From: Lachnospiraceae bacterium | Lineage (GTDB): Bacteria; Bacillota; Clostridia; Lachnospirales; Lachnospiraceae | Direction of reading: 5' to 3' | NCBI GenBank assembly: GCA_910574885.1 | Contig: CAJTDD010000029.1 | Location: 1-60,065, forward strand | Length of the DNA stretch: 60,065 nt | Shown: one piece after another, positions 1-7,439 of the stretch | Layout of the letters: every line of letters begins with the position of its first letter | How positions within the stretch are numbered: the stretch's first letter is position 1 | The notes under the pieces: generated by a model | Databases searched by the model: none | What the model was told of the DNA's origin: nothing | What the model saw: the letters and a program-made list of their open reading frames with translations, nothing else | Translations under genes and position numbers: made by a program

Positions 1-32
1 ATCTACTGGCATTTTGTACAAAAAGCAGATAA

Positions 33-62
33 AATCCCCAAAACGCATACATTCTGGGGATT
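33..62 (-). terminator. Hairpin just outside left phage end, probable original rpsI terminator
   Basis: An 8-bp perfect inverted repeat (AATCCCCA / TGGGGATT) is followed on the minus strand by TTTTATCTGCTTTTTG. It lies 28 nt beyond the proposed attL core. The terminator now serving rpsI lies 31 nt beyond the attR core. The matching spacing suggests this hairpin ended rpsI before the prophage separated them. Seen: the repeat. Inferred: the history. Confidence 0.4.
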
Positions 63-90
63 GAAATCCGTATCTGATATTTCATCTGCC

Positions 91-100
91 TATCTCTTGC
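91..100. other. Candidate attL core
   Basis: The 10-mer TATCTCTTGC occurs here and at 40278-40287, where it forms the last sense codons and stop of rpsI (minus-strand GCAAGAGATA). Flanks differ. It lies outside the arm-type repeats at 141-162, as expected for an integrase core. Ten matching bases in short AT-rich ends is modest evidence; the location at a gene 3' end strengthens it. Confidence 0.45.
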
Positions 101-140
101 ATAGTTTCAAACCCTTATTTTCCGGCATTTTCAAGGCATT

Positions 141-162
141 TGTTTATTACCTGTTTATTACC
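141..162. repeat. Two 11-bp arm-type repeats, left phage end
   Basis: TGTTTATTACC occurs twice in immediate tandem. The right phage end (40133-40165) has three tandem 11-mers of the form TGTYACTTACY, a 9/11 match. Paired tandem repeats just inside both ends are typical of arm sites bound by the N-terminal domain of tyrosine integrases. Confidence 0.55.
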
Positions 163-237
163 GGAAAAGTCTCATATGCTCCGCTATTGTTTTATTATAC
201 ATCGGAATCATGATTTTTGTAATACTTTTTCCGGATT

Positions 238-1047
238 TTACAACTGTTCAAACTGGACGTGTTCAGACTGCCCGGAGAGATAGAGGTCGTCAATCGTCCT
301 CACCATCTTCTTTCCGCCTACCGTGTGAATCTCTTTCACATAATAGGACTGCCCCCGTACCGCACGACCGCAAATATTATCATTGCCCCATGCCGGAAAC
401 CTCCGGAGATTCAACGCCCCATCACACACAACGGTTACTTTCATTGTACCCTGCGGAATGATAACGCTGTCCTGCTGCCCTCCGTCATCTTTCCCGGTCT
501 CTGCCCCCGTATCTGCCCCATGCTCGCCGTTTTCCGGTTCAGACGGTTCATTCTCCGTCTCGTCCTCTTTTCCGCCGTTCTCGGCGTTCCCTGCGTCCTC
601 TCCGGCGGATTCCTGTGCTTTCGTTTCTGCTGCCATCGCTGCACATGCCTCCATGCCCGCCGTGATTCCGTCCTCTGCCTCCTCCGACCTCGTATTTGCC
701 TCATTTCCGGCGTTTTCCGGTTCAGACGGTTCATTCTCCGCCTCGTCCTCTTTTCCGCCGTTCTCGCCCGCCTCCGGCACGTTCCCGGTCATTTCCGCCA
801 CGGTTGCAGCGTCCACCGTTCCTGCAGGACTCCTGTTCTCGTCATAAGCGTTCACGCTGCCGTCCGGATTCGTATTCAATGCCCCCTCCGGAACATTGTC
901 AGTCAATCCACCGACGACCACTCCGTTTTCATCCCATACGGAGAGAGCCTCGTCTTTCGCTGCTGCTGCCAGTGCATTTTTTAATGTCTTGTATTCTTTA
1001 CACTCCTCTTTCTTGAACTCCGTTCCTTTGCCTAAATAGTATAACAT
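238..1047 (-). CDS. Acidic repeat protein with C-terminal SH3-like domain (phage, end of lysis module)
   Basis: 269 residues. The N-terminal ~50 residues are a compact lysine-rich segment. Residues ~85-205 are very acidic and of low complexity, with two nearly identical blocks containing GGKEDE and ENEPSEPEN. The C-terminal ~65 residues (NLRRFPAWGNDNICG and onward) look like a bacterial SH3 domain, which in phage proteins often contacts cell-wall material. It is the last gene of the late operon, 12 bp after the endolysin, so a wall-binding or lysis-related accessory role is inferred. No catalytic motif is visible and no exact family is recognised. Confidence 0.7.
   Translation of the reverse strand: MLYYLGKGTEFKKEECKEYKTLKNALAAAAKDEALSVWDENGVVVGGLTDNVPEGALNTNPDGSVNAYDENRSPAGTVDAATVAEMTGNVPEAGENGGKEDEAENEPSEPENAGNEANTRSEEAEDGITAGMEACAAMAAETKAQESAGEDAGNAENGGKEDETENEPSEPENGEHGADTGAETGKDDGGQQDSVIIPQGTMKVTVVCDGALNLRRFPAWGNDNICGRAVRGQSYYVKEIHTVGGKKMVRTIDDLYLSGQSEHVQFEQL
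528..765. repeat. Pair of ~55-bp direct repeats inside the acidic protein gene
   Basis: Positions 528-582 and 711-765 are almost identical (one clear T/C difference). They encode the duplicated acidic block of the overlapping gene. Recombination between them would remove 183 bp in frame (61 codons). Confidence 0.8.
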
Positions 1048-1059
1048 GATTCGTCCTCC

Positions 1060-1884
1060 TTACTTTTTCAGATATTTACTTGATGCAAACCCGGTGACGT
1101 CCTTATAGACCACATAGAGCCATTTCACACCGGAAACACTTGTATAATATCCGTAACACTGCACCTTTGCCCCGTTCGGCATTTCTGCAAGAATCGTCTT
1201 GCCTGTACCTGCCCCGGCTCTCAAGTTCAATGCGGATGCTGTGACCGTATATGTACCCGCAAGATTTTTGTCTTTGCTCTGTGCTGCATCAATCTTGACT
1301 TTCGGTGCAGCCGTTCCGAATGATGCCCCGGACGCTCCGGATGATGCCGTTCCCCCGGATGCCTTTGAACCCGCCGTCAGATTCGTCGCCGTGTGGCAGG
1401 AATCATTGAGGAGAACATCGCCCTCAAGCAAATACGCATCCGATGTCAGATATTTACTATCTGTCAGCACTTCAAATCCCGCTGCCTTTAAAGCTGCCCG
1501 CAGATTGCCCGTGTAACAATAGATACTCACATCTTTCAGCTTTTGGATTCCCAACCGATAACCCGCACCTTTGACAATCGCAGCCACGCCCGAACTGCAA
1601 TCCGCCTCACACTTGACCGTGATTTTCGCCGGGTCGTAATTGGATGCTTTCAAATGCTCCCAAAACGTGTACCTATGTGACTGGTCATAACCGACCATAT
1701 TATTATTTGCTGCTGCCTTTGCCATCTGTGCAATCATGCTCCGAACCTTTTTGTCCGGATGCCGGAGGACGCATTTCCACGGTCTGTTATACCATTTGAT
1801 GACCGCCCATTCTGTACCCGTCTGGTCTCCTGCTGCCCCGCCGGAATATTTACCTCTTTCATCATGTCCGCAATTTGAAATCAT
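1060..1884 (-). CDS. Endolysin: cysteine peptidase/amidase with SH3b domain
   Basis: 274 residues, probable peptidoglycan hydrolase for host lysis. The N-terminal half has the NlpC/P60-like signature: Cys96 in EADCSSG and His164 in NDSCHTATNL, consistent with a Cys-His catalytic pair. A Gly/Ala/Ser linker (~175-200) leads to a C-terminal SH3b wall-binding domain beginning near ASALNLRAGAG. There is no signal peptide, so release would depend on a holin. It directly follows three small membrane proteins in the same operon. Whether it cuts as amidase or endopeptidase cannot be told from sequence. Confidence 0.85.
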   Translation of the reverse strand: MISNCGHDERGKYSGGAAGDQTGTEWAVIKWYNRPWKCVLRHPDKKVRSMIAQMAKAAANNNMVGYDQSHRYTFWEHLKASNYDPAKITVKCEADCSSGVAAIVKGAGYRLGIQKLKDVSIYCYTGNLRAALKAAGFEVLTDSKYLTSDAYLLEGDVLLNDSCHTATNLTAGSKASGGTASSGASGASFGTAAPKVKIDAAQSKDKNLAGTYTVTASALNLRAGAGTGKTILAEMPNGAKVQCYGYYTSVSGVKWLYVVYKDVTGFASSKYLKK

Positions 1885-2243
1885 TGAATTTCCTCCTTTT
1901 CTTCATCGTCAAAATCATCTGCCATATGCCCCATAATTTGAGGGAATCTCTCTGCCACCCCGTAATATATCCATACCGCAAGGATAATCAGAGGAATCAC
2001 GCACCACATGAGCGCACACGGAATCGCAATAAACACGGATATAACCGCCGTCATCCTCCCGTTTGCCTCGTCCTCATACCTGCACAACTCCCGTTCCTTA
2101 TCCTCCAGTCTGCAAATCCACCAAAAGAAAAACAGAACTCCCACAAATACAACCGCTGCCCCGATTGTATAAATCAGAGCCAACGTCCGCCAGTTTGCGA
2201 AAATGAAATCCGAAATCCTACTCACCGGATTCACCCGCCTCAC
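1881..2243 (-). CDS. Phage membrane protein with about three TM segments (lysis module)
   Basis: Up to 120 residues. Hydrophobic segments occur at ~20-42 (LIYTIGAAVVFVGVLFFFWW) and ~68-95 (VISVFIAIPCALMW onward), and the tail is acidic (DDFDDEEKEE). The ORF overlaps the preceding gene by 26 bp. A GTG at 2225 after GAGGCGG may be the true start. It overlaps the endolysin start by 4 bp, so translation is probably coupled. It may be a holin or antiholin component; no family is recognised. Confidence 0.6.
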   Translation of the reverse strand: MRRVNPVSRISDFIFANWRTLALIYTIGAAVVFVGVLFFFWWICRLEDKERELCRYEDEANGRMTAVISVFIAIPCALMWCVIPLIILAVWIYYGVAERFPQIMGHMADDFDDEEKEEIQ

Positions 2244-2583
2244 CGCTCACAAGTTCCTGCATCGCCGTATTGCTCTCAAGCATCGTTTTCATTTTGTCGA
2301 GAGCCTCGTCAACCATCATCGAAAACATTTCAAATGTGATGACCCTCGCAAGCCATGTGAACCGTGTCACAAACATGTCGTATACATACCGCAGCTTGAT
2401 TTGACCCGTTCCACCTCCTAACTTTTTTTCCGCCATCGTGACCGCATAAAGCAGCCACTCCCGGACTTTGTTCAACTGTTTATCCGACGGCATTTTGAGG
2501 AACACATAAACCGTATAGCCTCCCCCTGCTGCCACCGCTGCCAATGCCACAAGCACAAACCAGTTTTCCGTGATGAAATTCAT
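2218..2583 (-). CDS. Candidate holin, single N-terminal TM segment (LLH-like)
   Basis: 121 residues. One TM segment at ~8-29 (FVLVALAAVAAGGGYTVYVF) is followed by an amphipathic cytoplasmic region with WLLYAVTMAEKKLGGGTGQIK. That WLL-x-A-V-x-x-A-E pattern with GGGTGQ is typical of LLH-type phage holins, which form the lysis pore. It overlaps the previous gene by 4 bp and precedes the endolysin closely. The holin call rests on pattern recognition and position. Confidence 0.65.
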   Translation of the reverse strand: MNFITENWFVLVALAAVAAGGGYTVYVFLKMPSDKQLNKVREWLLYAVTMAEKKLGGGTGQIKLRYVYDMFVTRFTWLARVITFEMFSMMVDEALDKMKTMLESNTAMQELVSGEAGESGE

Positions 2584-2942
2584 CCCTGCACCTCCTCATG
2601 ATGCCCCGGTTCGTCCTCATGCCGTGTTTCTTTATCTGTACCGCTTGACTTTCTTTTCGTGACCGTTTTCACGGACTTAATCAGAGCCATCGCCCCGCCC
2701 TCTACCGATAGGAAACGGAATACATTCTCAATCAATGTCGATGGTTCTGAACCTACTCGCACAAACACAATTATCATCGTGACTGTAAAGATAAAAGCTG
2801 CAAGAATCATACAGATAACAACACGGTTCATGAACCGACCGGAGACCTTGTTTTTCTGTTTCGCTGCCCGCTCCTCAATCCGGTACATTTTTCTCTGATG
2901 CCGGATGCGTCTGCGTCGCTCCTTTTTTGATATAGGTCTCAT
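2580..2942 (-). CDS. Small basic phage protein with one TM segment
   Basis: 120 residues. The N-terminus is strongly basic (KKERRRRIRHQRKMYR), a single TM segment lies at ~40-63, and the C-terminus is charged and histidine-containing. It starts the membrane-protein block of the lysis module and overlaps the next gene by 4 bp. The function is not recognised; topology suggests N-in with a periphery-facing tail. Confidence 0.65.
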   Translation of the reverse strand: MRPISKKERRRRIRHQRKMYRIEERAAKQKNKVSGRFMNRVVICMILAAFIFTVTMIIVFVRVGSEPSTLIENVFRFLSVEGGAMALIKSVKTVTKRKSSGTDKETRHEDEPGHHEEVQG

Positions 2943-2996
2943 TATTTTGTTACCTCCATTCGTGGAGTTGATTCTTGCCTGTTTCCCGCCCTCCTG

Positions 2997-3296
2997 TTAT
3001 TGGTCGGTTTTCCCGTCCAGTCTCTTGTGATAACTTTTCAATGACTGCTCCACCGCAACCACTCTCTCCCGGAGGTTCTGCACCTCAATGTTGGTCTCCC
3101 GGTAATCACGTTTGATGTCCTTGACATCATCGGCGATATTTTCGAGTTTTGTCATCAAAAGTGTGTGTGTTCCTGCCTTTTCCTCTGCCTCGCTCTCTGT
3201 GTCCTTGCGGTCATTCCTCATTTTTGAGGACACCGCAGAGAACACACCGAACCCGACGGAGATAATTGACAGCAACAGTGCAATCTCAATCGTCAA
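2997..3296 (-). CDS. Membrane-anchored coiled-coil protein (haemolysin XhlA-like layout)
   Basis: 99 residues from a TTG start, chosen because GGAAAGGAG lies seven bases upstream while the longer ATG reading has no ribosome site. An N-terminal TM segment (IEIALLLSIISVGFGVFSAV) is followed by a coiled coil with regular leucine/valine spacing (MTKLENIADDVKDIKRDY onward). The layout is that of XhlA-type phage lysis accessories, in mirror order. It overlaps the upstream gene by 11 bp. Confidence 0.65.
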   Translation of the reverse strand: MTIEIALLLSIISVGFGVFSAVSSKMRNDRKDTESEAEEKAGTHTLLMTKLENIADDVKDIKRDYRETNIEVQNLRERVVAVEQSLKSYHKRLDGKTDQ

Positions 3297-3528
3297 CGGC
3301 GGTCTCCTTTCCGAACGTCGCCTCGATGTCGTCGGTGTCGCAATATCTCCGTGAATGGTATTCGATGACATCAAGTTCCCTCTCCGCCTCGCCTACCTGC
3401 TGCCGGAGGTCAGCTTTCACCGCCTCCTCGATTTTCGACTGTTCTATGATGATTTGTTGTTTGTTCACGATGTCTGACAGAACATTTGTCACCTCACACA
3501 TCCGTGAAATTATCTCAAGCGCACTCAT
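3286..3528 (-). CDS. Small phage protein, helical
   Basis: 80 residues starting at MSALEIISRM. It is predicted mostly helical with a central coiled coil (KQQIIIEQSKIEEAVKADL). It overlaps the XkdX-like gene by 14 bp and the next gene by 11 bp, so the three are probably translated together. No family is recognised. Position between the XkdX-like protein and the lysis membrane proteins is common in clostridial siphophages. Confidence 0.6.
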   Translation of the reverse strand: MSALEIISRMCEVTNVLSDIVNKQQIIIEQSKIEEAVKADLRQQVGEAERELDVIEYHSRRYCDTDDIEATFGKETAVDD

Positions 3529-3682
3529 TCCCCGCTCCCCTCCGGGCGACAAATTCCTCCCCGGTGATGTGCTGAAACTCGTCCGCTGAAATACTGCCCT
3601 TTGCGACACGCTCCGCAACCTGCTCCCGTGTCAGCTTTCCCTTTTCATGCAGCCTTTTCAGGCTTTCAACCAATGTCCGCAT
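3515..3682 (-). CDS. XkdX-like small tail-associated protein
   Basis: 55 residues, MRTLVESLKRLHEKGKLTRE and so on. The pattern 'short helix - LxxEKGKLTREQVxEAVxKGxISxDEFxxITG' is that of the XkdX family, found just downstream of tail-fibre genes in Bacillus PBSX and many clostridial phages. Its ATG shares one base with the stop of the upstream gene (TAATG). The exact role is unknown in the family. Confidence 0.75.
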   Translation of the reverse strand: MRTLVESLKRLHEKGKLTREQVAERVAKGSISADEFQHITGEEFVARRGAGNECA

Positions 3683-4008
3683 TAAATCAATCCCTCCTCA
3701 ATCAACTGCTCCGTGTACTCGTCAATCACCGCATCCCTTTGGAACTGTGTCACGGATGCCACGATTCCGGATGCGTTCTCTGATACAACCTGCTGCATGA
3801 GAACCATGCTCTCATACTCCTGTACGGTCAATTCCCGCTCCTCATACTGCCACACACTGACCGTCTCCCCGGAATCCTCCGCCTCTTTCTGCTCCACCTG
3901 CCGGATGTCCTTTCGCAGATATACCGTTGTCGGCGATGATTCCCTGTCCACCTCCGCCGGACGCTCCGGCTGTGTTCCCGTTACCGTTTTCCAGTCTTTC
4001 ACGCTCAT
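3682..4008 (-). CDS. Tail-region small protein overlapping the RT gene
   Basis: About 108 residues. The start is uncertain: ATG at 4008 sits one base from the AAAGGAG ribosome site, whereas GTG at 4002 is seven bases away and is probably used. The sequence is charged, with Tyr/Gln-rich helices near the end (EYTEQLIEEGLI). It lies inside the last 167 bases of the reverse transcriptase frame, in another frame. Similar short proteins usually sit directly after fibre genes and before XkdX, so the DGR was probably inserted upstream of it. Function unknown. Confidence 0.65.
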   Translation of the reverse strand: MSVKDWKTVTGTQPERPAEVDRESSPTTVYLRKDIRQVEQKEAEDSGETVSVWQYEERELTVQEYESMVLMQQVVSENASGIVASVTQFQRDAVIDEYTEQLIEEGLI

Positions 4009-5260
4009 TCTCCTTTCGCTGATGTTTTGATACAACTTTCTTGAGTTTCTTCACATTGACGTTCGGTTTTATGTACTTCAAATAATAATCATAGGTGTCC
4101 GTGTGGTCGAACCATCCCATGTATGACAACATCACCGCTGCATCGTACCATGTGATTTTATCCTTTGCCTTTATCCGGAACGCTTTTGCCCTTGCCCTCT
4201 GAATTGTGGACTTCCGCATCGTGATTCTGTCACGGTGAAACTGAAATCCCATGAAATCCAGCATCCGCCCGCACACCGTTCCGTCTTTTGCCACATACTC
4301 AAACCGAAACACCTGCCAGTCAGCTTTCAACTCAAGTTTCAATTCTTTCTGCAAATACGCCTCGATTGCCTTTTGTGCTGCATGTAGTTTTTTCTTGCTT
4401 TTTCCTAGAATCACCATGTCATCCATATAGCGCATGTAATGAACCGCACCTAATTCCTGTTTGATGTAATGGTCTAATTTCTTGAGATAGAAATTCCCGA
4501 ACCATTGTGATGTGAAATACCCCAACGGAACGCCTTTTCTCCTCTCCCGAATCACCCGCATTGCACTTTCAAGCCTCTCTCTCCATACACCCGCACCCCG
4601 CAGGATTTCACATGCCCCTGCGTCATTGTCAAATGCGATGCATGAGACCAACTCTCTGACCTCGGAGACGCTCATTTCCGTCGCAACATCTTCCAGTATC
4701 TTGACGGTCTCCGCTATCCGGTCAAATTCTATGAGGACGCATAACAGACGGTAAAACCGACGGTCTCTGATCACTTCCCGGAGTTTCCCTTTCAGAATCG
4801 TCCGGTCTATGGATTCAAAGAAATGGTGAATGTCCATCTTGAGAACATACATCTTTTTCCCTCCGTATGATTCAATCCACTTTTTCATGAACTTCTTTCC
4901 ATAGTGAACGCCCCGCCCCGGTATGCTCCCGCAGGAAAACTCATACAACCCATTCATCACAATCGGTCTGAACTGACCTATTGCAAGATGATGAACAACC
5001 TGCTCATACTTGTAATGTGGTTTCAATATCCTCCGTGTTTTATGGCAATTATTTTCATTTATGACGCATTTCTCATGATAGTCCGGGATGAACATTTCAT
5101 CTTGCATTATTCCTTTGAGAATCCCGACCTCTGCGTCAATGTTTTCTAATATCTTCTTGACATCCCTCCGCTTTGATTTCTTCTTTGCTGCATCCTTGAA
5201 ACACTCCCGGATGTAATCGTCTTGTAATATTGGTTCGTATAGGTTGTTATAACTTCTCAT
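3842..5260 (-). CDS. DGR reverse transcriptase
   Basis: 472 residues. This RT copies the template RNA and, in this family, misincorporates at template adenines. Visible motifs: KMDIHHFFESID (catalytic Asp143), GVPLGYFTSQ (243-252, the DGR-typical SQ motif) and YMDD (278-281). The N-terminus (NLYEPILQDDYI) is typical of DGR RTs. Between Asp143 and GVPLG there are ~100 residues instead of the usual ~60, so an extra helical segment (~185-235) is present. The C-terminus after ~415 is Gly/Asn-rich and overlaps the next gene. The start has AGGAGAT upstream. It lies just downstream of the template repeat; no Avd gene is seen. Confidence 0.93.
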   Translation of the reverse strand: MRSYNNLYEPILQDDYIRECFKDAAKKKSKRRDVKKILENIDAEVGILKGIMQDEMFIPDYHEKCVINENNCHKTRRILKPHYKYEQVVHHLAIGQFRPIVMNGLYEFSCGSIPGRGVHYGKKFMKKWIESYGGKKMYVLKMDIHHFFESIDRTILKGKLREVIRDRRFYRLLCVLIEFDRIAETVKILEDVATEMSVSEVRELVSCIAFDNDAGACEILRGAGVWRERLESAMRVIRERRKGVPLGYFTSQWFGNFYLKKLDHYIKQELGAVHYMRYMDDMVILGKSKKKLHAAQKAIEAYLQKELKLELKADWQVFRFEYVAKDGTVCGRMLDFMGFQFHRDRITMRKSTIQRARAKAFRIKAKDKITWYDAAVMLSYMGWFDHTDTYDYYLKYIKPNVNVKKLKKVVSKHQRKENERERLENGNGNTAGASGGGGQGIIADNGISAKGHPAGGAERGGGFRGDGQCVAV

Positions 5261-5385
5261 GTCGATTTTCTTATCTCCTATCGGTTTTTGTGCCTTTGCC
5301 TACTCAACCGACCCTATACCGGAATGATTTTCGCCGTGTGGCGTGGAATATAGGCTGCATTTGATTAAACGCTCCGACATAAGAC

Positions 5386-5495
5386 AAGAAATTGGACGCA
5401 CCGATGTTCCAGTTCGCATTGCCCGCACCATTGTTCAAGTTCAAGTAATCCGCCCCAACATGCAGACCGTTGTTACAGTTACCGCCGACAAGGGC
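5386..5495 (-). repeat. DGR template repeat (TR)
   Basis: A 110-bp segment lies between the RT gene and the variable protein. It aligns without gaps to 5641-5750 (offset 255). All 15 mismatches fall on plus-strand T, that is on coding-strand A of the template. The coding-strand template is rich in AAC/AAT codons (it would read GGNCNNG, YLNLNNG, NWNIGAS), the usual TR design giving broad substitutions. Beyond 5495 the two copies diverge at all base types, which defines the end. Confidence 0.95.
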
Positions 5496-5552
5496 AGGGA
5501 GAGCCGAAACACCCCCGACACCGCATCCTATATCCCATATATTAAATTTTAT

Positions 5553-5577
5553 AAAAAACCGTCCGCCTGTCGGCGGA
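5553..5577 (-). terminator. Intrinsic terminator between variable gene and TR
   Basis: A perfect 6-bp stem (TCCGCC / GGCGGA) with 4-nt loop GACA is followed on the minus strand by CGGTTTTTT. It lies 42 bases after the stop of the variable-protein gene and before TR. It would separate fibre mRNA from TR-RT RNA; it could also serve as the stem-loop found near DGR targets. Confidence 0.65.
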
Positions 5578-5583
5578 GAATTG

Positions 5584-5602
5584 CGGAGGCGTTCCCCCTC
5601 CG
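5584..5602. other. GC-rich hairpin downstream of the variable repeat
   Basis: CGGAGG and CCTCCG form a 6-bp stem with a 7-nt loop, starting 17 bases after the variable-gene stop and 39 bases past VR. In studied DGRs a short GC stem downstream of VR promotes homing. Distance here is longer than in the Bordetella phage case, so the role is only inferred. Confidence 0.4.
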
Positions 5603-5618
5603 TTCCTCCCCCTTGCTG

Positions 5619-6911
5619 CTACGCAGCGATAGGCTGTTCTAAGAAAACGGACGCACCGACGCTCCAGTTCGCAGCGCCCGCACCATCGCCCAAGCCCAAG
5701 CAATCCGCCCCAACACGCAGACCGCTGTTACAGCTACCGCCGACAAGGGCGACGCACACCGCAGCGTTATTGAACCACAATCCATCACACTGGTATGTTG
5801 TACTGCTGCCACTTGCGACGTATGGAATCCGCCCATACCTGCAGGACTTTGATTTGCTGATATATCCTCCGGACGTTCCGGACGGTGTCAACCCGGTATC
5901 AATGAACCCGTCTCCGGTCAAATTATAGGGCGGTGTCATCTTCACAAGGATGTGACCGTTCCTGTTTATGAGACCGTTGATTCTATCCCATCTATCGCCC
6001 CACCACTTTTCAATGTAGAACACTTTCACATCATGTGTACCGTCATTGTACCCGAAAAACTGTCCTTTGCTTGCAAGAGTTCCGGTCTTTAATTTTCCAT
6101 AGTCCTGCGACGCATCATTGACATATCCGGAATCCTGCCCCCTGCCGAACGCCGTTTGTGAATTATCTGTCTTTGACATGATTTTCAACATGCAATTCAG
6201 CAGGTTTCTTTTACTCCACGAACAAATATTCCATCCTTTCCCATTTGCTTTTGCCCGTGTGATTTCCGTTGATGCGTTCGTGTTACACATAAGCGTCTGC
6301 CCCGCCAGTGACCGGAGGCGTGTGCCGTCGTATGAACCCCCGAACATCGGATAATAGAGTTTGTCAGCGTGTGAGCCGTCCTCCCTCACATACGCATCAT
6401 CATTGTATGATTCATCGTATTTCTCATTTGAGATAATCATATATTCATAATTGCCTATCTCAAATTGTGAGAGCCAAATCTTTCCGTCAACCGTTCCGTC
6501 AAATACGCTCATAGCGTTCCCGCCATAATTGACATTCGAGACATCGGATGCGGTCGTTCCGTCGGCTTTCTTTGTCTGGTCGTTCGGTGAGAGTTTATAT
6601 TCCTCCGTTCCGTCATATTTCACCATTGCCGGATAATTGTTCTTGACGAAAAAGACATCCGCCCAATCGCCATAATCGAACACCCCGGACGTGTAATTCA
6701 TCCCGGCAGGTGTCATCCCTACCGCATCAAACAGGTATGTGCAGCGTGTCGCCGGGTTGCTGTCCGCCTTGTTTATCTTCATCCCATACCGTTTGATGTT
6801 CTTCACTCTGACATCCTCCCCGACTGCTGCCAGTATTGCGCTTGTATTCGCAAGAGTTTTGTCAAGTGTCTCTTTGTCTGCTACCTGTGCAATTAAATCT
6901 CCGCTTGCCAT
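5619..6911 (-). CDS. DGR-diversified tail fibre / receptor-binding protein
   Basis: 430 residues. Residues 388-424 are encoded by the variable repeat and stop six residues before the end. Compared with the template, 11 residues differ (N393S, N396S, H399R, Y404C, N406G, N408G, N409D, N413A, N417S, I418V, N422V). The C-terminal ~170 residues, with many Trp/Gly and the invariant GGxCNxG and NWxxGAS framework, fit the C-type-lectin-like fold of DGR target proteins. The N-terminal half probably attaches to the baseplate. It follows two baseplate/fibre genes with 3-bp spacing. Role inferred: host-surface binding with switchable specificity. Confidence 0.9.
   Translation of the reverse strand: MASGDLIAQVADKETLDKTLANTSAILAAVGEDVRVKNIKRYGMKINKADSNPATRCTYLFDAVGMTPAGMNYTSGVFDYGDWADVFFVKNNYPAMVKYDGTEEYKLSPNDQTKKADGTTASDVSNVNYGGNAMSVFDGTVDGKIWLSQFEIGNYEYMIISNEKYDESYNDDAYVREDGSHADKLYYPMFGGSYDGTRLRSLAGQTLMCNTNASTEITRAKANGKGWNICSWSKRNLLNCMLKIMSKTDNSQTAFGRGQDSGYVNDASQDYGKLKTGTLASKGQFFGYNDGTHDVKVFYIEKWWGDRWDRINGLINRNGHILVKMTPPYNLTGDGFIDTGLTPSGTSGGYISKSKSCRYGRIPYVASGSSTTYQCDGLWFNNAAVCVALVGGSCNSGLRVGADCLGLGDGAGAANWSVGASVFLEQPIAA
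5641..5750 (-). repeat. DGR variable repeat (VR)
   Basis: This 110-bp copy of the template lies at the 3' end of the fibre gene. It begins exactly at codon 388. 15 of 24 template adenines (coding strand) are replaced: 13 by G, one by T, one by C. No other base differs. This is the diagnostic sign of adenine-specific mutagenic retrohoming. Confidence 0.95.
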
Positions 6912-6914
6912 CTT

Positions 6915-7346
6915 TTACGCCTCCCTTATTGTGATGATGCCGTCCTCAATGGAGAGGACGCATGATTTGTGTGTCACCGTGTCAACCATTGTATTATGAC
7001 CGTTCACGATGCCTTGACATGCTGATGCTCCGGCGTTTGCTGCCGATGCTGCCGAATTTGCGGAGGATGCTGCCGTGTTCGCTGCATTTGTCGCCTCCGT
7101 CATATTCCGGGAAAAATTGTTGACCGTATTCATATATCCCTGCGTCAAGGTTAGAATCTCCTCATACCGTGCATTATTCACAATTATAGGCAGGTCAAAA
7201 AATTTATTTACACCATCCCCTTGTCTGATTAGTGCGTGACCGTTGGTGTCAATCTCCACACCGATTTCTCTTTCCTTGAGAATCAATGTGTCTTTCACCG
7301 CTTGCCACATCGCCGTTGTTCCGGTGCATGGTCTGATTGCTGCCAT
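6915..7346 (-). CDS. Tail fibre / baseplate connector protein
   Basis: 143 residues from MAAIRPCTGT, a start preceded by AAAGGAGG. The N-terminus (EREIGVEIDTNGHALIRQGD) resembles the start segment of phage fibre or major-tropism-type proteins. An Ala/Ser/Asn-rich stretch (NAANTAASSANSAASAANAG) suggests a coiled coil or linker. It ends 3 bp before the DGR target gene and may carry it on the baseplate. The assignment is by position and composition. Confidence 0.65.
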   Translation of the reverse strand: MAAIRPCTGTTAMWQAVKDTLILKEREIGVEIDTNGHALIRQGDGVNKFFDLPIIVNNARYEEILTLTQGYMNTVNNFSRNMTEATNAANTAASSANSAASAANAGASACQGIVNGHNTMVDTVTHKSCVLSIEDGIITIREA

Positions 7347-7439
7347 TTCTTCAATCCTCCTTTGCCCCGTGATTATGGAATATACCACAAAATCACGCTA
7401 TTGTGTCCGTTTTCCGGTTTCTTTCCATCATCGTGGAAT

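Noticed and set aside
169..176. GTCTCATA shared with 40192-40199 as the att core
   Set aside because: Only 8 bp, and it would lie on the phage side of the left arm repeats; the rpsI-end 10-mer fits better.
259..984. 241-residue plus-strand ORF at the left end
   Set aside because: Shadow of the acidic repeat gene on the minus strand; no ribosome site and an improbable Cys/Arg/Phe-rich composition.
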